Positions 10,385-21,934 of a stretch of DNA of 64,000 nt are shown here, in pieces. The stretch spans positions 2,077,520 to 2,141,519 of the forward strand of contig OY741271.1 of the NCBI GenBank assembly GCA_963514095.1. The letters run 5' to 3'. Position 1 is the first letter of the stretch, and each line of letters begins with the position of its first letter. This DNA comes from Eutrigla gurnardus (lineage: Eukaryota > Chordata > Actinopteri > Perciformes > Triglidae). A program made the position numbers and the translations under genes. The notes under the pieces were generated by a model. It saw nothing but the letters and a program-made list of their open reading frames with translations. It ran no database searches and was not told where the DNA came from.

Positions 10385-13300
10385 TAGGCAAGGCAAGGCA
10401 ACTTTATTTGTATAGCACATTCATACACAAGGCAGACTCAAAGTGCTTCACATCATACAACAAAGTGAAAAAAAATAGAAGAATTAAAAGAAAAGTGGTC
10501 AGAGTTGGGGCAAGTCTTACATCTTCAGGAAGTTTATTCCAGCTATTTGTTGCATAGTGACTAAATGATGCTCCCCCGTGATTGTTTACTCTGGGAATCA
10601 CTAACAGATTGGTCTCAGAAGATCTTAGTGGTCTAGAAGGCTTATGTAGTGGGAGCATATCGGTGATACACTTCGGCCCTAGACCATGTAGTGATTTATA
10701 TGTGAGCAGGAGGATTTTGAAATCAATCCTCAATTCAATTCAATTTTATTTATAGTGTCAAATCACAACAGAAGTCATCTCAGGACACTTAACACATTGA
10801 GCAGGACTAGAATACGCTCAAAATTTCAAGAGTCAACACATTTTCAAAGTCCCAACATCACCCAGGGGCAAGCGTTACAGCGACAGTGGCGAGAAAAAAC
10901 TGCCTTAATAGGCTTTTAGGCAGAAATCTCGTGCAGCCCAGGCCCTTGGGTTCCAACTGCATTTGGTGCTGGTAGTATGGTAGTAGTAGCATTAACAGTA
11001 GTGGTGGTATTAACAGAAGCAATAGTATCAACAGTAGTAGTCCATGGCAGCAGGCACAGCCACGCCGAGATGGATCCATCCCAACCACTTCGCCGTAGAC
11101 CAGAAAGCAGGAGTAGTTGAGCAGTCACACAGTGGGCAGGTGGAGCTACAATGTGGTGTTTCCAGCATCAGGCCAGTTAGCAGTCTGCATCGGTCAGGAC
11201 CTCAGTGGACTAGACAGTAGAGATGCCGATTTTAGTCAATTACTTTAATTAAAAATACTGGCAGTAAGAGGCAAAAAAGACCACAACATCGGTGCAGTCC
11301 GGACAAGGTTCCACCACGGTCCAGGGAGACCTGCTAGGCAAGAGAGCACAGGGACTCCGGGGGAACATACACAGAGAGAGAGCGCGAGAGAGAGAGAGAG
11401 AGAGAGGGGCTCAGTGTGTCACTATAATCCCCCAGCAGTCTAGGCCTATAGCAGCTTAACCAAGAGCTGGCTCAGGGCAAACCTGAGCCAGCCCTAGCTA
11501 TAAGCGGTGTCAAAGAGAAAGGTTTTAAGCCTACTCTTAAATGTGGGAACAGTGTCTGCCTCACGAACCAGAACCGGAAGACGGTTCCACAGAAGAGGAG
11601 ATTGATGGCTGAAAGCTCTGGCCCCTGTTCTAATTTTGGAGACTTTAGGAACTACAAGTAACCCTTTATTCTGAGAGCATAGTGCTCTAGGAGGACAGTA
11701 GGGTTTAATGAGCTCTTTAAGATATGATGGTGCCTGTCCATTAAGAGCCTTGTAAGTGAGGAGAAGGATTTTAAATTCTATTCTGGATTTTACTGGGAGC
11801 CAGTGCAGAGAAGCTAATACAGGAGAAATGTGATCCCTTCTTCTGGTTTTAGTCAGAACACGAGCTGCAGCATTCTGGACAAGCTGGAGAGATTTAAGAG
11901 ATTTATTAGAGCAGCCTGATAATAAAGAATTACAATAGTCCAGCCTTGAGGTAACAAATGCATGGACGAGTTTTTCTGCATCTTTTTGAGACAGCATTGG
12001 CCTAATTTTAGTAATGTTACGCAGGTGAAAGTAGGCTGTCCTCGTGGTTTGTTTAATATGCGAGTCAAAGGACAGGTCTTGATCAAAGATAACTCCAAGG
12101 TTTCTTACAGTAGCATTTGAGGCGATGGCAATCCCATCAATAGTCGCTATATCTTTAGACAGCGAGCTTCGGAGGAGTTTAGGCCCAAGTACAATAACTT
12201 CCGTTTTATCGGAGTTTAACATCAGGAAATTGCAGGTCATCCAGGATTTTATGTCATCAACACAAGCCTGGAGTTTAACTAGCTGATTGGTTTCTTCAGG
12301 CTTGATAGATAGATATAACTGAGTATCATCAGCATAACAATGGAAGTTTATAGAGTGTCCTCTAATAATGTTGCCTAAAGGAAGCATATATAAGTTGAAA
12401 AGAATTGGTCCGAACACAGAACCTTGAGGAACACCGTATTTAACTTCAGTGTGCCTGGAGGATTTTTCATTGACATGCACAAACTGAGATCGATTGGATA
12501 AATAGGACTTAAACCAGCTTAATGCGGTTCCTTTGATGCCAATTAATTTTTCCAGTCTACATATTAGAATCTCATGGTTAATGGTGTCAAATGCAGCACT
12601 AAGATCTAGCAGAACAAGTACAGAAACCAGTCCTCTGACATACAGGAAGCCAAAGTAAGGATTTTAAGAATTGGTGTAATGTGCTCACATTTTTTGGTCT
12701 TTGTAAGAACTCTAGTTTTTTTTTCGGAAGACCTGCAAGGAGACCATTACAGTAGTCTAGTCTACTAGTAATTAAGGAATGTACACGTTTTTCTAAGTAT
12801 TGAGCTCACATGAGCCCTCTAAGTCTTGCTACATTTTTGAGGTGATAGTAGGCTGATTTTGTTACTGATTTAATGTGACTGTCGAAATGTAAATCAGAAT
12901 CCATAATAACCCCAAGGTTTCTGGCTTTGTTTGAGGTTTTCAGGGACAGAGAGTGAAGGTGTTGAATTACTTTAAACCTTTCTTTTTTAGCACCAAAAAC
13001 AATTATCTCAGTTTTGTCCTCATTTAGTTGTAGGAAGTTTTGGCACATCCAGTCTTTGACTTGCTCAATGCACTGGCACAGAAGATCTATGGGGCGATAG
13101 TCGTTTGGTGATAGTGCTACATAGATTTGGGTGTCATCGGCATAGCAATGGTGGTCAATGTTATTATTTTGCATGATTTGTCCTAGTCGGCACCAAGATT
13201 GAACCTTGGGGGACTCCACACATTACATTGGTAGGTTCTGATACAAAGTCGCCAATGGAAACTAAATAGTTCCTATCTTGTAGATATTACTTGAACCAGC

Positions 13301-14640
13301 TTAAGACTGTGCCTGAGAGCCCCACCCAGTTTTCCAACCTGTCCAAAAGTATTGAGTGGTCGACAGTGTCAAATGCAGCACTGAGGTCTAATAGCATTAA
13401 TATTGAAGCTTTGCCAGAGTCTGTGTTAAGACGGATGTCATTTACAACTTTAATAAGGGCCGTCTCGGTGCTATGAAAAGGTCGAAATCCTGACTGGAAG
13501 TTGTTGTGGGAGCCAGTTGAAGCCAGGAAGTGATTTAGTTGTTGGAGGACAACTTTCTCAATTATTTTACTTATGAAGGGTAGATTTGAAATTGGTCTGT
13601 AGTTGTTGATAATAGAGGCATCTAGGCTCCGCTTTTTTAGAAGAGGTAATGACTGCAGTTTTGAAGACCTTTAGGAAATTGCCTGATTGAATGGAGTTAT
13701 TAACTATTTGCAATACGTCTATTTGATAGGCAGTCAAAAACATTCTTAAAAAAGTTGGTGGGTAAAGCATCAAGGCAGCAGGTGGATGATTTTAGATTTG
13801 TCACAGTTTCCACTAGAGTTTTAGAGTCTATGGCATCAAAGCTTGCCATCATTACTGTGTTACTTTTGCCTGAACAGGGTGGTGATCCAACTTTTTTGTT
13901 TGAGATATTGATGGCGCGTCTGATGCCTTCAATTTTATTAGTATAAAAGAATGCAAACTCATTGCATTTCTGCGTGGAATGGAGTTTAGCTGGTATTTGT
14001 GTTGGGGGGTTGGTCAGTCTGTCAACAGTTGCAAATAGGGTTTTCGCCTTATTAGTGTTGTTGTTTATGATATTGGAGAAGAATGTTTCTCTCGCACTTT
14101 TTAAGACTAAATTGTAGGCCCGGAGGCTCTCTTTATAGATGTCATGGTGAATATGAAGTTTAGTACTCCGCCAGATTCGTTCAGCCTTCCTGTACTCTTC
14201 TCTGGGCTGTCACAACAGCAGCTTTTCTCCAGGGTGCCTTTTGCTTACCAGAAATTGTTTTAACTGTAGCAGGTGCAATGACACCTATGACATTTTAGAA
14301 TTTTGGAATTAAAGATGTTTACAAGATCATCAGCATGACATGGGTTTAGAGGTGGTAACGAGGAGATGGCATTTTTAAAGAGTACATTGGCATGTTCATT
14401 GATGTACCGCTTTTTGACCTTATTTGATTCTGTTTGTGTGTCAGGAATGACAGAAATATTAAAGAAAACACAGAAGTGATCAGACAATGAAGGATCAGTC
14501 ACGAAAACATCAGAAACATGGAGACCTTTTGAGATAATCAGGTCCAGGGTGTGTCCCTTACTATGCTTATAGAGTGGACTGATAAAAATAACAATATATC
14601 TTTTGGAACTTTTTATATTTATTGCACCACAACAGGTCAC
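10385..14640 (-). pseudogene. L2-type LINE (family B), minus copy, split by another LINE
   Basis: Two parts of one copy, 10385-10731 (3' end and end of RT) and 12636-14640 (RT to end of endonuclease), match the plus copy at 20317-24494. Recognisable segments are an endonuclease C terminus (GHTLDLIISKGLHVSDVF, SDHFCVFF), an RT piece with CYADDTQIYVAL and LDEDKTEIIVFGAKK-like sequence, and the C-terminal NSWNKLPEDVRLAPTLT. Frames are broken repeatedly. The intervening 10732-12630 is an L2-A insertion. This copy keeps about 1 kb around the EN-RT link that the plus copy has lost. Confidence 0.85.
10732..12630 (-). pseudogene. L2-type LINE (family A), copy 2, inserted in L2-B
   Basis: A 1.9-kb, 5'-truncated copy. 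The long frame 11494-12480 (328 codons) is intact and carries the second half of the reverse transcriptase: GVPQGSVFGPILFNLYM, CYADDTQLYLSI (YADD active site), LNSDKTEVIVLGPKL, LDYCNSLLSGCSNKSL, ending in the C-terminal domain WNRLPVLVREADTVPTFKSRLK. The endonuclease and RT fingers are lost to truncation. A short TCCTC sequence occurs on both sides (10727-10731 and 12631-12635), a candidate target duplication, although microhomology at the 5' junction could also explain it. Confidence 0.88.
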
Positions 14641-15150
14641 AACTAAGCAAAATTAAATTATGGTTGTTAAGCAAGTACCAAAAATAAATAATAAATATAT
14701 TTACTCTTTGTAGTGTAAATTAGGGGGAAAAAACAGTAGACATACTGTACGTATGTTTTTATGTGGCACACCTAAGACTGTGTGACCACATTGATTTGAT
14801 TTATTAGATACAAATTCGGCAGATTATTCAAATATAAACCATTTGAATTGGAATATATATTTTTTTGTATTTTCGTTTACATTTAATGAGGGAACAGATT
14901 ACAGGATAATCAGAGCAGAGTGTAATGTGTGACAGTGGGGCGGAACGTTTGTGTCACTCCAGTTGTTGCAGGGACGGTAAATAATGCAAGGCTTCCCCCC
15001 GTCTCGTCAGACGCAATCTGGAGACGAACGAGACGCACCATGTCCTCATTTGCTGTGTCTTACCTGCTTTCCTTAACAGGACATATATCTGCCTTACGGT
15101 GCCCTATCCTGGGACCCGTAACATTTACGCAATGTAACTTGTGTGTGTCT
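14641..15150. other. AT-rich mosaic, no gene recognised
   Basis: AT-rich DNA up to about 14900, then GC-richer sequence (GACGAACGAGACGC) that probably belongs to the interior of the hAT element ending at 15739. No credible reading frame. Confidence 0.35.
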
Positions 15151-15410
15151 GATCTTGACAGGCGCTCTCCTTTAAACAACACATTTTTGCGAGCGTTCGC
15201 GAGCGTTCCCGAGGCGGCGAGTCGAGCCTGGCGCCTCTGATTAGCATAAAGTAGATTCGACTTCAACTTTAGGCAAATGAGGAGCGGCCAACTCGCGCGC
15301 CGTCTCTCGACATTCGCCGCGACGCTACCAGAATGCATTGCACGGCTTTTCACATAGACAATGAATGGGACTCGGGGAAACACCGCTGCCTGTGGACACG
15401 TACCTTAAGT
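15151..15410 (+). repeat. Second copy of the inverted-arm MITE (right part)
   Basis: Closely matches 180-410 (GACAGGCGCTCTCC, GCGAGTCGAGCC, CCGCTGCCTGTGG) but lacks the left arm. It contains an extra GCGAGCGTTC duplication and an extra CTTTA. The ATG context equivalent to 337 is present (MHCTAFHIDNEWDSG) but is not followed by a zinc finger. Confidence 0.8.
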
Positions 15411-15574
15411 AAGCAGACTAAGCACCCGCCCAACTTCCCCTCTGATTGGCTTACCATAGAATTTTACTCAACCCCAGCCAATCGTCATCACTTTTGCGGG
15501 TGTCTCGTGCTCCCGCCCTCACCAAGGACAAGGAGGAACAAGACATTTCTCTGTCACTCGGCTCAGAGGTCCGA

Positions 15575-15739
15575 TGTATAACATCTGCCTTCAATGTAGT
15601 AACGCGACACATTTTTTGGCAGTAACGATAACGGCGTTATAACAATGAGATGAGTAATCAATTAGATTACTCGTTACTGAAAAAAGTAACGGCGTTACTA
15701 ACGCCGCTACTTATAACGCCGTTATTCCCATCACTGTTA
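15575..15739 (-). mobile_element. hAT right terminus (CAGTGATGGGAATAACG type)
   Basis: Ends GCCGTTATTCCCATCACTG, whose complement is a familiar hAT terminus, with subterminal GTAACGGCGTTA motifs repeated in both orientations. The partner terminus was not matched with confidence; 10004 is similar only in CAGTG-TGGG. Confidence 0.6.
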
Positions 15740-18178
15740 AACAGATGCTGTTTTAGTAATAATTTAAATCAGGTTTTACTGTTTACCTGTGTGATGTGTC
15801 TGGGGAGTGAATTCCACTCATACATAGCTCTGTACATGACCATTCTTTTGATAGCATTTGTCTTTACTTTTGGTAGAGTAAAATTACCTGAAGTAGAGTG
15901 TCTAGTTATGTAGTTATGTTTGTCCGTACTGAAAGATAAGTTGTGATACAGAATTAAAAGATTTTTTCGTGACAGAGACATTTCTAATAAATACAAACGA
16001 AATAATAACTCCTTTACAGGTAACCAATCAAGACTCTTATGCATTTTTACGACATTCATTCTATAATTACAACGGAGTACTATGCGTGCTGCTCTATCCT
16101 GTAGCACTTGCAATTTCCTCAACATTTCTGCTGTGGCATTAGACCAGACTGCTGGGCAATAGTCAAGGTTTGACAATATTAAGGCCTGAGTTACTAGTTT
16201 TGTTGCTCTTTGTGTTAAAAAAGTTGCACATCTTCTGATTGCAGAGATCGTACCTCCCATTTTAGCAGTTATCTTATTAATATGTTTTGTCCATGATAGT
16301 TTATTATCTATGATAATGCCCAGAAGTTTGGTTTCATGCACTTGGTTAATACACACATCATTTATTCTAAGGTTTAATTCTGGATTTTTACTGATGGTGT
16401 GGTTAGAGCCAAGTACCATGCTATTAGTCTTTGATATATTTAGAACCAGTTTATTTCTTTTTACCCAATCAACTACTGAATGCAACTCGTCATTTAAAAC
16501 CATATCCAACGTATTGGTTGTGTGAGCAGACATGTATATTGTTGAATCATCCGCAAACATCGCAATTTTAGCCTTGTTTAGGACAATTGGTAGATCATTA
16601 GTAAAAATATTGAACAGTAAAGGTTTGACGCAACTCCCCTGGGGTACACCACTCGTTACAGCTCTGACATCAGAATTACTACCATTAAAGAAGACAGTCT
16701 GTGTTCTGTCATTTAAATAACTCTCAAACCAAGATAATGCAGACTGATCAAAGCCCTAACATTCCAATATTTTCAATAATGATTTATGATTGATGATATC
16801 TAATGCTGCTGAAAAATCTAACATAACAGCACCGACTATTTTCTTTTCTTCTATTTCCCTTAGCCAGTCATCAGTCATTTGAGTCAGAGCTGTAGCTGTT
16901 GAGTGCCCTTCTCTGTAAGCATGTTGGAAGTCTGTAACTAGACTATTTGTGTACAGATAGTTTTTGATTTGCTCATATACAATGCTTTCCATAATTTTGC
17001 TCAACACGGGCAATAGACTGATCGGACGACTGTTTGATCCAAAAAATGTTGATTTCTTGTTTTTAGGCAGTGGTATTATCTTGGCTCTTTTCCATTCATG
17101 TGGACAAAGGCAATTTTTGAAACGTAAGTTTATAATATGACAAATAGCTGGGGCAACCAAGTCTGCAACCAATTTAAGAAGTTTCCCGTCAAGTCCATCA
17201 ACACCTGGTGGTTTATTTCTATAAGTCCTTATCCTATTTTCTACCTCACTTATGTTTACTCTGTCAAATTTATTTCCTTCATAATTTCATTTTTTATGAA
17301 TAGGTAAGATATATTATCGATATTTGGTATGTTATTACTTAATTTGTCTACTTTATCTATAAAATAGTTATTAAAATAATTAGCAATATCTGTTGGTTTT
17401 GTTAGGAAGTTACCTTCCACCTCTACAAAGGATGGAGTGGCTTTAGTGTTTCTACCTAATAGATCATTTAATGTATTCCCTAATTTCTTACTATCATTCC
17501 TAATATCATTAATCCTGTTTTCATAATATAATTTCTTTTTATTTCTATTTAATTTTGTGACAGAGTTTTTTAGTTTACGATATACCTGCCAGTCATATTC
17601 ATATCCAGTTATAATTGCTGTTTTTTTCGCTTGATCTCTTTGTTTCATATGCTCCTTGATCTCATTGTCCAACCATGGTGTTCTGGTATTTCTGACGGTA
17701 AACTTCTTAAGTGGTGTATGCTTATCAACCAGAGACATGAAGATTTCATCAAATTTGGACAGAGCTTCTTCAGTATTAGTACTCAACAACACATTAGACC
17801 AGTTTACATTCTTGACTTCATTCACAAAATTGTCTTAATTAAATGTTCTGTACGATCGTTTAAGCACTACTTTGGGTCCTGGCTTAGTTTACTTTTGTAT
17901 TCCTTACAATAACTATTAAATTATGATCACTGCAACCAGTCTGAACAGATAATACTTTGGAACATAGCTCGGGTGAGTTGGTAAAAATATGGTCAATACA
18001 TGTGGAGGTCATGGTGCCATCATTTTTAAAACATATCCTGGTAGGTTTGTTCATTACTTGTGATAATCCACATGTATCTGTAGCAGTCAACAGTTTGTTT
18101 TTTAGTGAGCAGTTTTGTGAGAACCAGTCTATGTTCATGTCACCCAAAAAATATGTTTCATGACCCAGAGTGCTACTA
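15740..18178 (-). pseudogene. Jockey-superfamily LINE (family C), 5'-truncated
   Basis: Four minus-strand frames, read from right to left, give an endonuclease C terminus (17884-18147: GDMNIDWF, TGCSDHNLIV), an endonuclease-RT linker (17256-17825), RT fingers (16756-17172: WKRAKIIPLPKNKK, RPISLLPVLSKIMES, VGAVMLDFSAALDIINH) and the RT palm to C terminus (15769-16560: FADDSTIYMS, LVLNISKTNSMVLGS, ETKLLGIIIDNKLSW). Stops and frame changes separate the pieces. It is distinct from the L2-A and L2-B families in this window. Truncation lies near 18178. Confidence 0.83.
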
Positions 18179-18185
18179 ACTAATT

Positions 18186-18713
18186 AACTTCAGTGTCAGG
18201 AGTTTTCATTAACATGCACAAACTGAGATCGATTGGATAAATAGGACTTAAACCAGCTTAATGTGCTTCCTTTGATGCCAATTAATGTTTCCAGTCTACA
18301 TATTAGGATCTCATGGTTCTCATGGTGTCAAACGCAACACTAACATCGAGCAGGACAAGTACAGAAACCAGTCTGTACACAGCCACCCCGAGATGTATCC
18401 ATATCCAACATGTCGCCGCGGACTGGAAAGCAGTCAATGATGAGCAGCATCACAGCAGCAGCTGGAGCTACAATATGGTGTTTCCATCATCAGGCCAGTT
18501 AGCAGTCGGCATCTGTCAGGATCTCAGTAGACTGCTGGACAAGAAAGCACAACCAGTCTCCCGGGAGTCTAGTTAGTAAAAGTAGATCCAGGGAGACCTG
18601 CAAGACGAGAAAGCACAAGAACTCTGGGGAACATATGCAGAGAGAGCGAGAGAGAGGGAGACTCAGTGTGTCATTATAAATCCGCCAGCAGTCTAGGTCT
18701 ACAGCAGCATAAC
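18186..18713 (-). pseudogene. L2-A copy 3, rearranged
   Basis: 18190-18378 matches copy 2 at 12440-12630 (5' part), and 18379-18713 matches copy 2 at about 11045-11455 (3' part). In copy 2 these lie in the opposite order, so this is a rearranged or doubly inserted copy. The match resumes for a few bases after the Harbinger-like insert (GAGCTGGCTCA at 19643). Confidence 0.7.
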
Positions 18714-18716
18714 TAA

Positions 18717-19063
18717 TGCGGCGTTCACACCGGACGCGATAGACGCGAATACAATCGCGTGAGACGCGTGTATCGCGCCGCTTGATCATTTTGGACTATT
18801 CGCGTCATTCGCGTCTTTCGCTTCATTCGCTTCATTCGCGTCATTCGCGTCATTCGCGTCATTCGCGTCATTCGCTTCATTCGCGTCATTCGCTTCATTC
18901 GCGCATGACGCTCATTTTTGAGGGGAGCCGGCGGGTCACGTCGGCGGACCCTCCTCCTCCGCCTCGGGGTACCCGATGCCAGAGTCCGTGAGCCTCCTCC
19001 GGGAGCCACGTCCCTCGCACCTCTCCCCAGAGTCGGGGCCACATTCGACCTCAGATCAGATGA

Positions 19064-19105
<42 letters not shown>

Positions 19106-19139
19106 TAAACTATCTAGGATTCCCTCAGTAGCGGCGAGC

Positions 19140-19170
<31 letters not shown>

Positions 19171-19639
19171 TCCGACGGGCGGGCGGATGTGGGAAATGTG
19201 GCGTACGGAAGACCGATTGCCCGGTGTCGCGCGGGGGCCTGAGTCCTTCTGATCGAGGCTCAGCCCTGACGGTGTGAGGCCGGTACGGCCCCCGTCGCGC
19301 CGGGGTCCGGTCTTCCCGAGTCGGGTTTGGTAATGCAGCCCGTCCATCTCAGCTCATCTGTCTGTCGGCTTGAACTCGTCGCTGATTGGATGTCGCGGCG
19401 CGATGCCGCCTGAAAAGTTCGATATTTTCAACTTTATTCGCGCCGCGTCAGACGCGCCATTCGCGCCGCGTCAGACGCGCCATTCGCTCCATTCGCGTCA
19501 GACGCGCCATTCGCGCCGCGTCAGACGCTCCATTCGCGCCGCCTCCGCCTGAATCGCGTGTCATCGCGCCATTTACATTGGTTTTCAATGTAGAGTCGCC
19601 GCTCAATTCGCGTCTATCGCGTTCAGTGTGAACGCCCCA
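18717..19639. mobile_element. Harbinger-like non-autonomous element carrying rDNA
   Basis: A 923-bp unit is flanked by TAA on both sides (18714-18716 and 19640-19642), the 3-bp TWA duplication typical of PIF/Harbinger elements. Terminal inverted repeats of about 35 bp match at nearly all positions, with GCGTTCACAC and ACGCGATAGACGCGAA at both ends. Just inside are GC-rich tandem repeats: ATTCGCGTC/ATTCGCTTC units at 18797-18905 and CATTCGCGCCGCGTCAGACG-type units at 19436-19545. The centre holds ITS2/28S rDNA sequence. No transposase is encoded. Its insertion split L2-A copy 3. Confidence 0.82.
18920..19341 (+). rRNA. Captured ITS2 end and 5' end of 28S rRNA (fragment)
   Basis: From about 19046 the sequence is the start of large-subunit rRNA: CTCAGATCAGATGAGACAAC, CCGCTGAATTTAAGCATATT, AAGCGGAGGAAAATAAAC, AGTAGCGGCGAGCGAAGAGG and GAAATGTGGCGTACGGAAGA follow in correct order. 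It breaks off after AATGCAGCCC near 19341. The preceding about 125 bp is GC-rich and consistent with the end of ITS2. Only about 300 nt of 28S are present, with small changes from the conserved sequence (AAAATAAACTATCTAGG), so it is a non-functional fragment inside a transposon. Confidence 0.88.
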
Positions 19640-19744
19640 TAAGAGCTGGCTCAATCCTTGAATCCATGTAGAAAGTGTCTGAGGCACAGATAAATGTCTT
19701 CATGAGTAAAATGTGACTGAATATCTTGTCCATGTTTTACAGTC

Positions 19745-20070
19745 GACACAGGTATTTAGCCCATAGGAGCTATGTGAGCCGGTGCTGGGGCTTCCTTGGG
19801 CAGAGGGTCTGAGTCGTGATTCCAGGCTGTGTAGTACTTTGTATCCCCAGAGCGTTTCCAGACGCCCAAGGCAACTACGTGGGGTTCAGACTGCCACTCG
19901 ATTAAACCTTTATACATAGCTGCTGATGATCTCCTTGTCCGGCCTCTCATACTGTGCACTGAGGTCCTCGGGGATGGGGATCTTCAACATTTCATCAGTG
20001 TATGGTGCCGGGTCCAGAAACACCATGTCAAAGATGAGGTCCATCAAAGATGAGGTCCATCAACTCATCA
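19745..20070 (-). pseudogene. Unidentified exon-like coding fragment
   Basis: Minus-strand translation gives a smooth, non-repetitive peptide in two adjacent frames. The first is DMVFLDPAPYTDEMLKIPIP followed by EDLSAQYERPDKEIISSYV; after a one-base frame change comes KGLIEWQSEPHVVALGVWK and a stop following AHIAPMG. It does not resemble any element in this window and has host-gene-like composition. A 15-bp tandem duplication (GATGAGGTCCATCAA) sits at its upstream edge near 20033-20062. It could be a processed-pseudogene fragment or the end of an unknown transposon protein. I could not name the family. Confidence 0.35.
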
Positions 20071-20657
20071 ACGTTACCTGTCCAATAACCAAGATTATTG
20101 TTTATTTTTTATGTTTGTGTACTGGAAGATTTTTTACTATTCATTGTATTTATTATCCATGTTAAACTTTATACAATATTTATGTTTTCACATTTTTGTT
20201 TGCTTTCACAACATTTTTTAAAAAATTGTAATTAATTGAAGTGCAATAATGAAAATGACCTTTGGAAGAACATTGTGCAAAATAAAAATAATGCAATAGA
20301 GAATATCGTGGCAGTCTTTACTGGTTTGGCGCGAGCCTTCCTAGCCTTTGGGAATATCAGCTTGAAGAGAGGATCTCATGTAGATGACGATGCCTGTGCA
20401 CGGTCTGCGTTCGCTTTTCCTCTTTGCTCTCACCCCTGCCTGCGATTTTCTGCTATTTTTTGCTATCTGCTTCTCCTCAACAAGAAACAAAGAGCAGCAG
20501 CTCCTGGATACTTACAAAACCAGTGGGATTATATTTTCTTTGAGATAAAACAAGCATTTTTCAATATTTTTACAACTTCCTCAACGGTACGCGAGGAGGC
20601 CTACCAAACAAGATAAGCCTGATCCTGTGCTACATTGCTAAAGGTAATTAGCAGAAG

Positions 20658-21801
20658 ATGCCTCCCTTCTCTACGGAACATTACCATAAACTCCTACAGA
20701 AGATTTTACTGCTGGAAACAAAAATTAATCGGTTAGAAGTAAATGTAGAAGTGAATGGACTTTGTGGGAACAACACCACTCTAGCACTGACTCAAAACAG
20801 TGGACAAGAGCATGCTAGAAGTAGCAATAATGAAGCTATGAAGAAACGGGAGGACCCTGTAGGCTACACGGTAATAAATCTACCAGCAATAATCCTCCCT
20901 GGAACACACTTGGTGCGAAGCCAAAGAGAAGACCATCTCCCTGTGACATGGGAGAACGGATAACTGGCAGGACCCAGCGCCCCGATATCTGTGATCTGAC
21001 CGGCTGGCCTGCGTTACCATCTCCATCCAGGCACAGCGCCTCCTCAACCCCACTGCCTCGTAGGACACAGCAGTGGACAGCTGGGAAGAGGAGAGCTACC
21101 AAGAAACCTCCCCAGCAAAAAACTGTTCCACTAAAGAACAGGTTTGCTCCACTGCTGCAGGACCATGGATCCCCTTCTGATTGCCTGGATAACCCCCCAC
21201 CACCACGCAGCAGGGTAACACCTGCTAACTTAAAACCACAGAGAAAGCTAACGACAGGGCCTGAAAATCTGATTGTGGGTGACTTTTCTGTGAAAGATAT
21301 GAAAAGCAGTAATAACATTAAAGTACTCTGCTTTCCGAAGGATACGGTGTCTGACTTGGAAAAGAGAATCCTGGAAATTGTGGCTGCACACCCAACTGTG
21401 AAAAATATAATTCTGCACATTGGATTTAATGACATTGAAAAACAACAATCAAGAGACTCTTTGAAACAGTCAGCTCTGTGAATGCTGAGGTTTTCATCAG
21501 TGGCCCTCTGCCCCCGACCGGGAGAGGAGTTGAGACATTCAGTAGACTGTTTTGGCTCAACAAATGGCTCTCAACTGCATCTCTTGCTCGCTCAATGCAT
21601 TTTATTGACAATTTCCGCTTTTTCTGGGACCGCAGGCATCTTTTTAAGACAAACGGACTTTGCCTAAATAAGCTAGGAGCAAAGCTTTTCATCACCAACA
21701 TGTCTTACTGCCTGCGTCATCCATCTGTCGCCAAGGACAAGAGGAACCAACAAAGAGGGAAGACAAAACACAGACTATCAGAAACGTCGAAGGAGGACTG
21801 A
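20658..21801 (+). pseudogene. L2-B ORF1 with SGNH/GDSL-esterase-like domain, frameshifted
   Basis: The start at 20658 gives a short coiled-coil-like region (LLQKILLLETKINRLEVNVE). A frame change near 20945 leads into a basic linker (RTQQWTAGKRRATKKPPQQK). The esterase-like domain follows: ENLIVGDFSVKDM, IKVLCFPKDTVSDLE, NIILHIGFNDIEKQQ, then after a second frame change near 21480 ISGPLPPTGRGVETFSRL, HFIDNFRFFWDRRHLFKTNG and LGAKLF. This order is that of the ORF1 esterase of CR1/L2 LINEs. The nucleophile position of block I (GDS in active relatives) reads GDF, so the catalytic serine is lost or displaced. Confidence 0.75.
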
Positions 21802-21934
21802 ATGTGGATTCCCCCCCCCCAAATCCCCATCCAGGTCTTCGTCATTCTCCCTCCCTCCAATAAACCTGTCTCTCCCCTCCTCCCCCTTGGAGTTCCAGGA
21901 GCTACCCCTACCTACCCACCACCCTACTCAGACC

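Noticed and set aside
18725..18991. Repetitive Arg/Met/Thr (minus) and Ser/Arg/His (plus) frames
   Set aside because: Products of the ATTCGCGTC tandem repeats at the left of the rDNA-bearing element.
18920..19341. Functional rDNA locus
   Set aside because: Only about 300 nt of 28S plus ITS2 are present, bounded by transposon sequence on both sides.
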